Origin: Actinomycetota bacterium
Lineage (GTDB): Bacteria > Actinomycetota > Geothermincolia > Geothermincolales > RBG-13-55-18
Reading direction: 5' to 3'
Length of the DNA: 64,000 nucleotides
Assembly (NCBI GenBank): GCA_040757835.1
Contig: JBFLWJ010000003.1
Coordinates: forward strand, 210,960-274,959
How positions within the stretch are numbered: the stretch's first letter is position 1; each line of letters opens with the position of its first letter. Under the pieces are notes generated by a model. It was not told where the DNA came from and made no database searches. It worked only from the letters and a program-made list of their open reading frames with translations. The translations under genes were made by a program, and so were the position numbers. Shown here piece by piece: positions 26,139 to 34,797 of this stretch.

Positions 26139-27236
26139 ATGACATACGACATCGTGATCGTCGGGGCCGGCATCACCGGCTGCACCCTGGCGGAGAGGTT
26201 CGCCCGGGTCATGGGCCGGCGCGTGCTGGTACTGGAGAAGCGGCCCCACATCGGCGGCAACTGCTATGACTACCTCGATGCGGCCGGCATCATGGTCCCC
26301 GCCTACGGGCCCCACTTCTTCCACACCGACGACGAGGAGGTGTGGGAATACCTCTCCGGTTTCACCTCCTGGCACCCTTACGAGCACCGCGTGCTCAGCT
26401 GGGTAGACTCAAGGTTCGTGCCCGTCCCCGTGAACATCGATACCGTGAACATCCTGACGGGCGCGAACATACGGGACGAGGGCGAGATGAGGGCCTGGCT
26501 AACGAGGAACGTCGTCCCCATAGACCGCCCGGCAAACAGCGAGGAATCGGCGCTGGCCAGGGTGGGACCGCTGCTGTACGAGAAGCTGTTCAAGAACTAC
26601 ACCATCAAGCAGTGGTCGCTGCACCCCCGTGAACTGGACGCCGCGGTGATGGACCGCATCCCGGTGCGCACCGACCGCGACGACCGCTACTTCAGCGACG
26701 CTTTCCAGGCCATGCCCGAAGGCGGTTACACCGCCATGTTCGGGCGCATGCTGGAACACGAGAACATCCACGTGGCCACGGGGAGCGACTACTTCGCGGT
26801 GCGGGACGCCCTGGGACGCCACGAGCTGCTCGTCTTCACCGGCCCCATCGACAGGTTCTTCGAATACCGCTTCGGGCGCCTGCAATACCGCTCGCTCTAT
26901 TTCGAACACCGCACCCTGGACATCGAATATTTCCAGCCCCGGGCCCAGATCAACTACCCCAACGACGAGGAGTACACCAGGATCACCGAGCCCAAGCACG
27001 CCACCGGCCAGGTGGGCGGCCGCACCACCATCATCGAGGAGTACAGCACCTGGGAGGGGGAACCGTACTACCCGGTGCCCTCACCCGCGAACGCCGCCGT
27101 CTACGAGCGTTACCGCGAAGCGGCGCAAGGCCTGGAGGGTGTCGCCTTCGCGGGCAGGCTGGGCGAGTACCGCTACCTCAACATGGACCAGGCCTTCGCG
27201 AACGCGCTGCGACTATTCGAGCGCCTGCGGGGCTAG
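26139..27236 (+). CDS. glf: UDP-galactopyranose mutase
   Basis: A 365-residue flavoprotein that interconverts UDP-galactopyranose and UDP-galactofuranose. It has the FAD dinucleotide loop IVGAGITGCTLAERF (7-21), RPHIGGNCYD, YGPHFFHTDDEEVW and the late EYRYLNMDQAFANAL segment, all typical. GAGGAGCGGGC lies just before the ATG at 26139, which is preferred over an ATG 48 nt earlier. It indicates galactofuranose in the glycan. It stands alone between a divergent GT-C gene and the convergent glycoside hydrolase. Confidence 0.96.
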   Translation: MTYDIVIVGAGITGCTLAERFARVMGRRVLVLEKRPHIGGNCYDYLDAAGIMVPAYGPHFFHTDDEEVWEYLSGFTSWHPYEHRVLSWVDSRFVPVPVNIDTVNILTGANIRDEGEMRAWLTRNVVPIDRPANSEESALARVGPLLYEKLFKNYTIKQWSLHPRELDAAVMDRIPVRTDRDDRYFSDAFQAMPEGGYTAMFGRMLEHENIHVATGSDYFAVRDALGRHELLVFTGPIDRFFEYRFGRLQYRSLYFEHRTLDIEYFQPRAQINYPNDEEYTRITEPKHATGQVGGRTTIIEEYSTWEGEPYYPVPSPANAAVYERYREAAQGLEGVAFAGRLGEYRYLNMDQAFANALRLFERLRG

Positions 27237-27279
27237 GTGGCGGCGCTTCTCCGCCCGCCGGCCCGGGCCCCCCGCCCGA

Positions 27280-29721
27280 TCACGGCCAGGTCCAGGAGGT
27301 GGGGAGCAGCGGGTAGTCCGGGATCTGCTGCTGCCAGTAGGCGTAGCTGTACCAGGCGGCATGCGGCACGCCGGTGGATGAGAACAGGCCGTAGTAGTTG
27401 CCGTCCCAAGCCGTACCCGGCGGCTCGTCAACGTCGCGGTAGACCCAGATCTTCTTGCAGCCGTTGTCGAACAGGCCCTGTATGCCGTCCCTCAGCGCCG
27501 TCGCCTGTCCCGCCTCGCTGAATTCCGCGGGTTGCCCGTCGCTGTAATGGGGCCACCCTATCTCCGTCGCGGCCACCTCCTGCCAGGCCCCCCGGGAACG
27601 CACGGCGTTGACCACGGTGGTGTAGAAGGGGCCCCAGTAGAAATAGCTCTTGTAGGGATGGAGGGCGATCAAATCGCAGGAGCCGTTGAAGCCGATGAGG
27701 CGGTTGATGTCCAGGGTGGTGCGGGAGAGCGGCGCCAAGGTCACCCGACGGGTGAAGGTCTCCCCCCTGGACATCATGAAGGTGAGGTCGGCCACGGCCG
27801 CGTGGTCGTTAGGGTTCTGCAGGCAGATGTACTCCTCTATCGAGAAGCCCGTGCAGCCCTCGGCGAAGAGCCACTCCGCCTGGGCGGAGGTGGTGCCCAT
27901 GGCGTCGTGGCCGCCCGCCCAGGTCCCGTTGAAGTTGAAGTACATGGGGCGCTCGGCCACGATGGGCTGGCTCGAGGTGACCTTGATGGAGACGTCGCCG
28001 CGGGCCGAGTCGTAGGTGCCCAGGCCGGGGTCGGGTCCGTGCACCGGCACCGTATAGCGCGAGCGGGCCCTGACGGTGACCGTCCGGCGCAGGTTGAAGC
28101 CGTCGCCGCAGTAATAGTCGATGTTGACGGTGGCATTGGCCGTGCCCGGGTTCTGCAGGCAGAGATAGGTGTTGAAGCCGGTCCGCGTGCAGCCCTCCGC
28201 GAAGAGCCACTCCGCCTGGGCGGCGGTGGCGCCCATGGCGTCATGGCCGCCCGCCCAGGCCCCGGCGTAGTTGAAGTACATGGGACGCTCGGCCACGATG
28301 GGCTGGCTCGAGGTGACCTTGATGGAGACGTCGCCGCGGGCGGAGTCCCAGGCGCCGATGCCCAGGACGGCGTCGTGCACCGGCACCGTGGAGCGGCGGC
28401 GCGCGGGTACGGTTAGCGTCCTCCGCTCGTTGGTGCCGTCACCGCAGTAATAGTCGATGGTCACGGCGGCGTCCGCCGCGCCGGGGTTCTGCAGGCAGAG
28501 CCAGGTGTTGAAGCCGGGCCGCGTGCAGCCCTCCGCGAAGAGCCACTCCGCCTGGGCGGCGGTGGCGCCCATGGCGTCATGGCCGCCCGCCCAGGCCCCG
28601 GCGTAGTTGAAGTACATGGGCCGCTCGGCCACGATGGGCTGGCTCGAGACCACCTTGATGGAGACGTCGCCGCGGGCGGAGTCCCAGACGCCTATGCCCA
28701 GGCCGGCGTCGTGCACGGGGATGGTGAAACGGGACTGCGCCGGCACGGTGAGCGTCCTCTGCTCGTTGGTGCCGTCACCGCAGTAATAGTAAACGGTCAC
28801 GGCGGCTGCGGCGGCGCCGGGGTTCTGCAGGCAGAGGTAGGTGTTGAAGCCGGGCCGCGTGCAGCCCTCCGCGAAGAGCCATTCCGCCTGGGCGGTCGTG
28901 GCTCCCATGGAATCGTGGCCCCCCGCCCAGGCCCCGTTGTAGTTGAAGTACATGGGGCGCTCGGCCACGATGGGCCTGTCCGCGGCGACCCTGACGGAGA
29001 CGTCCTGCCCGGGGCGGTTGAGGTCGTCGAAGAGCAGGGCGTAGTTCTCGGCGCCCACGTCCGGGTCGTCCTCGAGCGAGTACATGAGGGCTCCGCACAT
29101 CACCACTCCGGTGGGGTCCTTCTCCTTGATGCCCGCGTAAGCCAGCTGCAGCAGGGGCAGGTAGTCCGTCTCCACCTGCCCCCCGAAATGGAATACTCGG
29201 AAGTACTGGTAAGCCTGGCCGTCGCGGTCCCAGCCGGGCTCGTTCCAGATCTCGTAAAAATCCACCAGGCTGCCGTAGCGCTCGGCGACGGCGGAGCAGA
29301 AGAGGTACCAGTCGTTGAGGTCGCGCGGCGGGGCGCTCCTGGCGAATTCGCCGTACGAGGGGTCCTGGGCCCAGTCGGGTGTCGGCCCTCCCACCAGGAA
29401 CATGATGGACTCGCTCCCCGCGGAGAGGACGAGGTTGACCAGCTCATCGAGCCTCGTCCATTTGTAGACACCCCGGGAGGTCTCGACATCGCTCCAGCTG
29501 ACCTCCACCCGGTGGTTGCGTATCCAGCCCCGCTCCGACACCGGCATTGTTTCCAGCACCTTGCCCACGTGCAGGCCCAGGAGCTCGCGGTCCATGACCG
29601 GGTTCCCCGAGGCTTCGCTGACCGCCCCCCGCTGCACGGCCAGGGCCGCGACCATGGCCAGGACCAGGGCCGCCACGATACTGATCGCGAGGATGGGGTG
29701 CTTACGCGCCTTTGCCTTCAT
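27280..29721 (-). CDS. Secreted glycoside hydrolase with a surface-repeat array inside its catalytic barrel
   Basis: An 813-residue protein. A basic N-terminus and hydrophobic stretch (8-30) form a signal or anchor. Residues about 45-235 are the first part of a TIM barrel with the acid/base motif EIWNEP (Glu161). Residues about 236-674 are four surface repeats (WLFAEGCT, LCLQNPG, PIVAERPMYF). The barrel then resumes with LIALHPY and the nucleophile ATEIGWP (Glu720) to the end. The fold and both Glu are as in GH39/GH5-like clan GH-A enzymes; substrate unknown. Without the insert the two Glu are about 121 residues apart, normal for the clan. The ATG at 29721 follows AAGGAG; a GTG at 29733 overlaps it. 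Confidence 0.82.
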   Translation of the reverse strand: MKAKARKHPILAISIVAALVLAMVAALAVQRGAVSEASGNPVMDRELLGLHVGKVLETMPVSERGWIRNHRVEVSWSDVETSRGVYKWTRLDELVNLVLSAGSESIMFLVGGPTPDWAQDPSYGEFARSAPPRDLNDWYLFCSAVAERYGSLVDFYEIWNEPGWDRDGQAYQYFRVFHFGGQVETDYLPLLQLAYAGIKEKDPTGVVMCGALMYSLEDDPDVGAENYALLFDDLNRPGQDVSVRVAADRPIVAERPMYFNYNGAWAGGHDSMGATTAQAEWLFAEGCTRPGFNTYLCLQNPGAAAAAVTVYYYCGDGTNEQRTLTVPAQSRFTIPVHDAGLGIGVWDSARGDVSIKVVSSQPIVAERPMYFNYAGAWAGGHDAMGATAAQAEWLFAEGCTRPGFNTWLCLQNPGAADAAVTIDYYCGDGTNERRTLTVPARRRSTVPVHDAVLGIGAWDSARGDVSIKVTSSQPIVAERPMYFNYAGAWAGGHDAMGATAAQAEWLFAEGCTRTGFNTYLCLQNPGTANATVNIDYYCGDGFNLRRTVTVRARSRYTVPVHGPDPGLGTYDSARGDVSIKVTSSQPIVAERPMYFNFNGTWAGGHDAMGTTSAQAEWLFAEGCTGFSIEEYICLQNPNDHAAVADLTFMMSRGETFTRRVTLAPLSRTTLDINRLIGFNGSCDLIALHPYKSYFYWGPFYTTVVNAVRSRGAWQEVAATEIGWPHYSDGQPAEFSEAGQATALRDGIQGLFDNGCKKIWVYRDVDEPPGTAWDGNYYGLFSSTGVPHAAWYSYAYWQQQIPDYPLLPTSWTWP
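27700..29013 (-). repeat. Four-unit repeat array inserted in the hydrolase
   Basis: Four units of about 105-110 residues, each with W-L-F-A-E-G-C-T, an N-P-G turn, an aromatic-rich CGDG segment, GDVSIKV and PIVAERPMYF. The array is 1,314 nt (438 codons) and is bordered on both sides by the 9-nt direct repeat TCAACCGCC (minus strand; plus-strand 27699-27707 and 29013-29021). Confidence 0.75.
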
Positions 29722-29870
29722 CGTTTGAACCACTCCTTGGTCTCGGTGGACGTTATCGTCTTATTCGACCCGCACGGGGGGTCGTCCTGTTCCCGGACTT
29801 CATTACTTTCTAACCCAGAGGATGCGCTTGCGCAAGCTGATCGAGCCGGGACGAGGCGCCGCGCCGCGCT

Positions 29871-31583
29871 TCACGCTCCGGCGATCTCCCGCAGTTTCGC
29901 CTCGAACTCCGCCGCCACGCGGTCCCATCCCCGCATGGTCACGACCTTCTCTTTGCCACGCTCGCCCATCTCCCGGGACAGCGCGGGGTCGCGCAGCAGC
30001 TTCAGCGCCATATCACCGTATTCAACGGGGCCATGGCAGAGATATCCGTCCTGCCCGTGGGTTATCTGGTCCCGCGCCGCCGCGCACCAGGCGTTCCCCA
30101 GCACCGGCTTGCCGCGCAGCCATGCTTCCCCGAAGACCAGGCAGAAGCTCTCATACAACGAGGGAAAGAGAAAGATGTCGCAGGCGTCATAGGCGTCCAG
30201 CACCTTGTCGCGGGGGAGGGGGCCGAGGTAGTGCACCCCTTCGCCGCTCACCGGCAGGTAGTCTTCCTCCGGGCCTATCATGACCAGCTCGGCGGGGAAA
30301 CCCTCGCCGCGCACGTGGGCCAGGGCGGCGGCGGCCTCGCGATATCCCTTGCCGCTGTTCTTGCGGGCCACCCAGAGCAACAGGGGTACGTCTTCCAGCC
30401 CGAACTCGCGCCTGAAGCGTCCGCCGTCGATACGCGGCGACAGCAGTTCCTCGAGATCGAAGCCCGGACCCACGGCGAAGGCGTTGAAACCCCAGGCCCG
30501 CATGATGTCGGCGATCCCCTGCAGGTTGGCTTCCACCCCCTGTGCACCGGCCATGGCCTCGTAGAGGTGGTCGTAGTAATGGTTGGTGTCGCGGGGGTGG
30601 AAGAGGGGGATGGCGATGAAGGGCCGGCCGGCCCCCGCTGCCGCCTCGGCCGCCAGCGCCAGGGACGACATGGGGGCCATGCATCCCAGGATGATGTCGA
30701 AACCGCCGGCCATGCTCTTCACCTCCCGCTCCATGCGCGGGGAACGCGGTCCCATGACGTATCTGTGCTTGCGCGAACACTTCGCGGGCAGGTTCTGTGC
30801 CCTCCACCACAGGGCCTTCCCCAGGACCTCCTCCGGGCCGGTGCTCACGAACTCGTCCCACCCCCGGGATATGTCCAGCTCCCTGCTGGCTCCGCCGTCC
30901 CGGACCTCGGCCCGGTGCACCAGCACCCCGAGGTCCCTCCCGTCCTGGGGCGGGCGGAAGACCTTGGGCACGCCTATGCCCACGGTGACGCTGCCGCGCG
31001 GCGAGAAGGTGGCCTGGACGCTCTGCCTGCGCCCCTTCTCGAGGGTGAAACGGAGGGGCTTCCCGTCATCTACCTGCAGGCTCAGGTCCTCATCCAGGGG
31101 CGCGCTCACCTCCAGCCGGACCTCGCTGATGCCGTCACCGGCCGCCAGCAGGTGCGCCTGCTGGGCGGACCAGCGCACGTGGCCGTCGTCCCTCTCCTCG
31201 CTGGCATGCCAGCCGGTGAGGAAGCAGTGCTCCCCGCTTCCCGCGAGAGCTTCCTGCATGCAGGCTATGAACTCGGGCTTGCGGCGCACCTTTTCGTTTT
31301 CGAGGATCAGCTGTTCCCAGTATCTCTTGGCGCGTCGTGGCGCGGGGTTGTTCACCGGGTAGCGGCGCGTGAGCACCCCTTCTTCCTCCTGGCTGCCCTG
31401 GGGGAGAGCGTTGTCCCACAGGCAGTAGCCGAAGGGCGACCTGACCATCTGGAGCGAACAGGTGGTGAAGACCTCCACCTCGTGGCCTCCCCGGGCTAGG
31501 CGGGACATCAGTTCCCACATATATCTTTCGGCTCCGCCCGGGATGCCTTTCCCGAAGCGGAAGCTCACCAGCATTATGCGCAT
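29871..31583 (-). CDS. GT4 glycosyltransferase with inserted beta-sandwich domain
   Basis: A 570-residue protein, about 180 longer than a usual GT4. The N-terminal lobe (1-115) has GKGIPGGAERYMWEL, and the C-terminal lobe (about 300-570) has LLWVARKNSGKGYREAAAAL, VMIGPEEDYLP and LYESFCLVFGEAWLRGKPVLG with the donor ExxxxxxxE pattern. Between the lobes, residues about 122-245 form a beta-rich domain starting GWHASE..DDGHVRWSA. A similar domain ends the next gene. It may bind carbohydrate, which is inference. The ATG at 31583 is used, with GGGG upstream; a TTG 24 nt earlier is possible. Confidence 0.83.
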   Translation of the reverse strand: MRIMLVSFRFGKGIPGGAERYMWELMSRLARGGHEVEVFTTCSLQMVRSPFGYCLWDNALPQGSQEEEGVLTRRYPVNNPAPRRAKRYWEQLILENEKVRRKPEFIACMQEALAGSGEHCFLTGWHASEERDDGHVRWSAQQAHLLAAGDGISEVRLEVSAPLDEDLSLQVDDGKPLRFTLEKGRRQSVQATFSPRGSVTVGIGVPKVFRPPQDGRDLGVLVHRAEVRDGGASRELDISRGWDEFVSTGPEEVLGKALWWRAQNLPAKCSRKHRYVMGPRSPRMEREVKSMAGGFDIILGCMAPMSSLALAAEAAAGAGRPFIAIPLFHPRDTNHYYDHLYEAMAGAQGVEANLQGIADIMRAWGFNAFAVGPGFDLEELLSPRIDGGRFRREFGLEDVPLLLWVARKNSGKGYREAAAALAHVRGEGFPAELVMIGPEEDYLPVSGEGVHYLGPLPRDKVLDAYDACDIFLFPSLYESFCLVFGEAWLRGKPVLGNAWCAAARDQITHGQDGYLCHGPVEYGDMALKLLRDPALSREMGERGKEKVVTMRGWDRVAAEFEAKLREIAGA

Positions 31584-31689
31584 AACGTTTCCCCGTGGTT
31601 GTTGCACCGCGCGCGGATAGATATAGGATTAAGCTATTAGATGAGGGTGGTTATGTCCAGCCCCGCGTAAAGCGGCAGCGCGGCCCGGA

Positions 31690-33162
31690 TCAGCCCGCCT
31701 CGACCTTGACCACCGCCATGCCCAGGCGCCGGTGGTCCTCGATGCCCCACACTTCCCACGGCGAGAAGGGGTTCTCCACCGCCATCACCACTTCCCACTC
31801 GCCGGGTTCAAGGTCCGGCGGGAGGTCGATACGCTGGGAGAACGGCTGGTTTGGAACCTCCACGCCGGGGAGCTGGTGCCCGTTCACCGACACCGAGACC
31901 CTGGTGACGTCCTTGGGGTGGGCCATGAGGGTATGCAGCACCAGGTGGCGCTTGTTCTTCTTGCCCTCGAGATAGAGCACCGCCCTTCCGTCCGTCCAGC
32001 GGAAGAAGACGCCGCTGGCGTCCAGCTCGCGTTCGTACCAGCCGCTGCCCAGGGCCTTGCTGACCGGGTTGGACATGACCACCTTGCCGCTGAGGTGCCG
32101 GTGCCGGTCGGCGTGCTGCCCCGGCGCCTTGTTCATGCGCAGGTCGGTGGTGATGAAGGGCTCCCCGAGGACCGCGCACAACACCCCCTTGCCCATGAGC
32201 TGCCGGTCCGTGAGCACCCTCGTCTTCTCCACCTCCCTGCGCAGCTTCAGGGTGTTCCTGAGGTGGAAGACGTTCCATGCCAACGCCTGCCCCATGCGCA
32301 GGACGAAGGATATCCTCATCAGCAGGGGCAGCTCGCCGGTCTTCCACTCCCTCCTTGCGCGGTGCAGGAAATGATAGAAAAGCTCCCGCCGCACCCACCT
32401 TAACGTATCCCCCTCCATGTTCTTGAGCAGGTTGCGCAGGCGGTTCCTCTCGTAGATATACAGCCTTTTCACCAGCTTCCACCCCTGCACTATGCCCTGG
32501 TGGTGATGGGCGACTGCCCTGGGCTCGTAGACGACCCCGTAGTCGAGCATGTTCACCCTCCACCCCAGGTCCACGTCGTCGTAGAGGTACTCGTAGACGC
32601 CGTCGAACCCGCCGATCTCCCGGAAGAGGGAGGCCTTTACGATCATGGCCGCCGCGCATGCCCACATCACCCGCGTGTTGAAGGCGTAGGAATCGGTATC
32701 CTGCGCGAAGATACCCCTGTCCCAGGCATAGCCAAGGAGGTTGACGAAGCCCCCGGTGCTGTTGAGAACGGAGGGATACCCGTTGATGAGGATATGCGAG
32801 GCGCACACCCCCAGGTGGTCCCCCTCACGCTCAAAACGGTCCACCATCGCCTGCAGCCAGTCCGGCTCGAGCTCGATGTCGTTATCGAGGAAGGCTATGA
32901 AGCGGCCCCGCGCCTCAGCGGCCCCTATGTTCTTCGAGGCCGCGCATCCCCGGTTCCTGTCGTTCACCACCAGCCGCACTTGCTGGTAGTCCCTGGAGAC
33001 CAGCGCGGCGCTGCCGTCGCTTGAGCAGTCGTCGACGACGATGACCTCGTAGCTGACCCCGGTGCGCTGGGAGAATACCGAATCGAGACAGGCGGGAAGC
33101 AGCTTCTCGCCCTGATAGTTCGGTATGACGTAGCTAACCAGGGGTCCGGGCTCTTTGGTCAA
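31690..33162 (-). CDS. GT2 glycosyltransferase with C-terminal beta-sandwich domain
   Basis: A 490-residue protein. Residues 1-230 are a GT-A domain with VSYVIPNYQGEKLL, VIVVDDCSSDGS, NRGCAASKNIGA, FIAFLDNDIELEPDW and EYLYDDVDLGWRVN. A helical, basic middle follows. Residues about 367-490 form a beta-rich domain starting GSGWYERE..GVFFRWTDGRA, similar to the domain inserted in the neighbouring GT4. The TTG at 33162 is chosen because AAGGA sits 7 nt upstream and the GT-A domain starts directly after; the frame upstream is open but has no domain. Confidence 0.83.
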   Translation of the reverse strand: MTKEPGPLVSYVIPNYQGEKLLPACLDSVFSQRTGVSYEVIVVDDCSSDGSAALVSRDYQQVRLVVNDRNRGCAASKNIGAAEARGRFIAFLDNDIELEPDWLQAMVDRFEREGDHLGVCASHILINGYPSVLNSTGGFVNLLGYAWDRGIFAQDTDSYAFNTRVMWACAAAMIVKASLFREIGGFDGVYEYLYDDVDLGWRVNMLDYGVVYEPRAVAHHHQGIVQGWKLVKRLYIYERNRLRNLLKNMEGDTLRWVRRELFYHFLHRARREWKTGELPLLMRISFVLRMGQALAWNVFHLRNTLKLRREVEKTRVLTDRQLMGKGVLCAVLGEPFITTDLRMNKAPGQHADRHRHLSGKVVMSNPVSKALGSGWYERELDASGVFFRWTDGRAVLYLEGKKNKRHLVLHTLMAHPKDVTRVSVSVNGHQLPGVEVPNQPFSQRIDLPPDLEPGEWEVVMAVENPFSPWEVWGIEDHRRLGMAVVKVEAG

Positions 33163-33272
33163 TTGCCTATCCTTTTTCCCTCTCTCGAACCGTCTCGGGT
33201 GTAAACACCCACCATGCCAGATTATTGCACCAATACCGCGGCAGTGCAAAACCGGCAGGGGGCCCCGCGGGG

Positions 33273-33281
33273 TGGTAAAAT
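33273..33281 (+). promoter_or_regulatory. Extended -10 promoter for the methyltransferase
   Basis: TGGTAAAAT, an extended -10 with TAAAAT at 33276-33281, about 80 nt ahead of the start. No -35 is evident. Confidence 0.4.
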
Positions 33282-33360
33282 ACTGCACCAGGGAGCGCGA
33301 GCGTGACGCCGCGCTCCCGCCACGGCCGCCGGGGCGTTAGGAAAGGAGAGGCCGGAGAGG

Positions 33361-34620
33361 ATGCGCGTCAAGGAGCTGGCCAAGAGGTACTTGGGAGACA
33401 CCTTTATCTGGAGATACCTGACCATCGCCAGGTTCCACGCGCGCAGGCTGAAGGGAGCCGTCGTCCCCCGCCTCCCCAAGTGGTTCCTCTACCGCCTGCT
33501 GCAGAAATCGGACTTCTACGGCGAAGAGTATTTCGACAAGCCCAAGAACCCCCTGGAGGTCAGCGGTTACGGGGAGGCCTACGAGGGTTTCGAGGAGTTC
33601 CAGCAGGTGGCCGAGCTCTCCCGCGAGCTCTTCTCTCCCACGAAAGTCCTGGACGTGGGCTGCGCCAAGGGTTTCCTGGTGGGCGCCCTACGTTCACACG
33701 GCATGGAGGCGTGGGGCATCGATATCAGCGACTACGCGGTAAGGACCGCGCCCGCGGACGTCAAGGACTGGCTGAAGGTGGGCAACTGCACCTCCATGGA
33801 CTTTCCGGACGGCTCATTCGACCTCCTGGTCGTGCTGGAGACCCTGGAGCACATCCCGCCCACGGACATAGAGAAGACCATCAGGGAGCTGCGCCGCGTG
33901 GGCTCGCGGTGGCTGTGGGCCAGTACCCCCTCCATGGGCGAGAACCTCTATGGTCCCGACGGTATAGCCGAGGGGAAGATCCAGGACGGTTACCTGGAGA
34001 CCTACCGGCGGAACGTCATCGACCTGGCCCCCTTCAAGCACCTCATCCTCGACGTGAGCGGGATGCCCATCCACGGCCACCTCACCATCGCCTCCTACGC
34101 GTGGTGGACCGCCGCCTTCAACCGCTGGGGGTTCGTGCGCCGGGGCGACCTGGAGAAGACGGTAAACCGGGACCTGGAGAACGCCAGGCAGGGCATCTGG
34201 AACTGTACCGTCTTCGAGAAGGCGGTCTCGCCGCCAGGGGTCCGGCCGGTGAAGGATGTGCTGGACCTGTCCTTCACGGAGTCCGCGCCCGGGGTATGGG
34301 AAGCACGGGCCGTACGTCTTCCGGCTGGCGTCCACCGTCTCGATCTCGCGCTCGAGGTGGAGGGGGTCGAGGAGGGGGGAGAGCCCGCCCGGCGCGCGCT
34401 CCACTGCGAGGGCCTCTCCGCGGGCGGCGACAACGTGAACGCGTCCCTGCTCCTGAACATGCAGGAGGCACGCCATGCGGGGCGCAAGGGGCGCATGGAG
34501 GCCCGGCTCGTCTGTGCCGCGTGCGGGGAAACCGACATGCTCCTGCGCGTCTCCGCCGCTCCCGCCCTGGCGGTGAGGCCCCTGCCGGGCGCCTCGCTCC
34601 ACCTGCACCGGGGGGTATGA
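33361..34620 (+). CDS. Class I methyltransferase with C-terminal accessory domain
   Basis: A 419-residue protein. Residues about 75-210 are the SAM-binding domain: VLDVGCAKGFLVGAL (motif I), GIDISDYAV, SFDLLVVLETLEHIP (motif IV region). An N-terminal helical part (1-70) contains basic and aromatic residues. Residues about 300-419 are a beta-rich addition, starting at SFTESAPGVWEARAVRL, of unknown role. A ribosome site AAAGGAG precedes the ATG. The glycan genes around it suggest a sugar or lipid-linked sugar as substrate, but this is unproven. Confidence 0.8.
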   Translation: MRVKELAKRYLGDTFIWRYLTIARFHARRLKGAVVPRLPKWFLYRLLQKSDFYGEEYFDKPKNPLEVSGYGEAYEGFEEFQQVAELSRELFSPTKVLDVGCAKGFLVGALRSHGMEAWGIDISDYAVRTAPADVKDWLKVGNCTSMDFPDGSFDLLVVLETLEHIPPTDIEKTIRELRRVGSRWLWASTPSMGENLYGPDGIAEGKIQDGYLETYRRNVIDLAPFKHLILDVSGMPIHGHLTIASYAWWTAAFNRWGFVRRGDLEKTVNRDLENARQGIWNCTVFEKAVSPPGVRPVKDVLDLSFTESAPGVWEARAVRLPAGVHRLDLALEVEGVEEGGEPARRALHCEGLSAGGDNVNASLLLNMQEARHAGRKGRMEARLVCAACGETDMLLRVSAAPALAVRPLPGASLHLHRGV

Positions 34621-34797
34621 CCGCGGCCTCTTCCCTTGACGGATGTCAACCACGCGTGGCCCGTCCGCCTTACTTATATCTCTATTTTGTCTTAAGCGAC
34701 TTGATCGCTCCGTCGAAAACATTAGTGCGAGGACGAGAAAAAAGCGGTAATCATGTGCTTGCGTGAAATCGCCTTGGGAACACAAAGGGGAACATAC

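Noticed and set aside
34690..34797. Riboswitch ahead of the beta-propeller gene
   Set aside because: A small stem (GCGA...TCGC) is present, but no known aptamer consensus was recognised.
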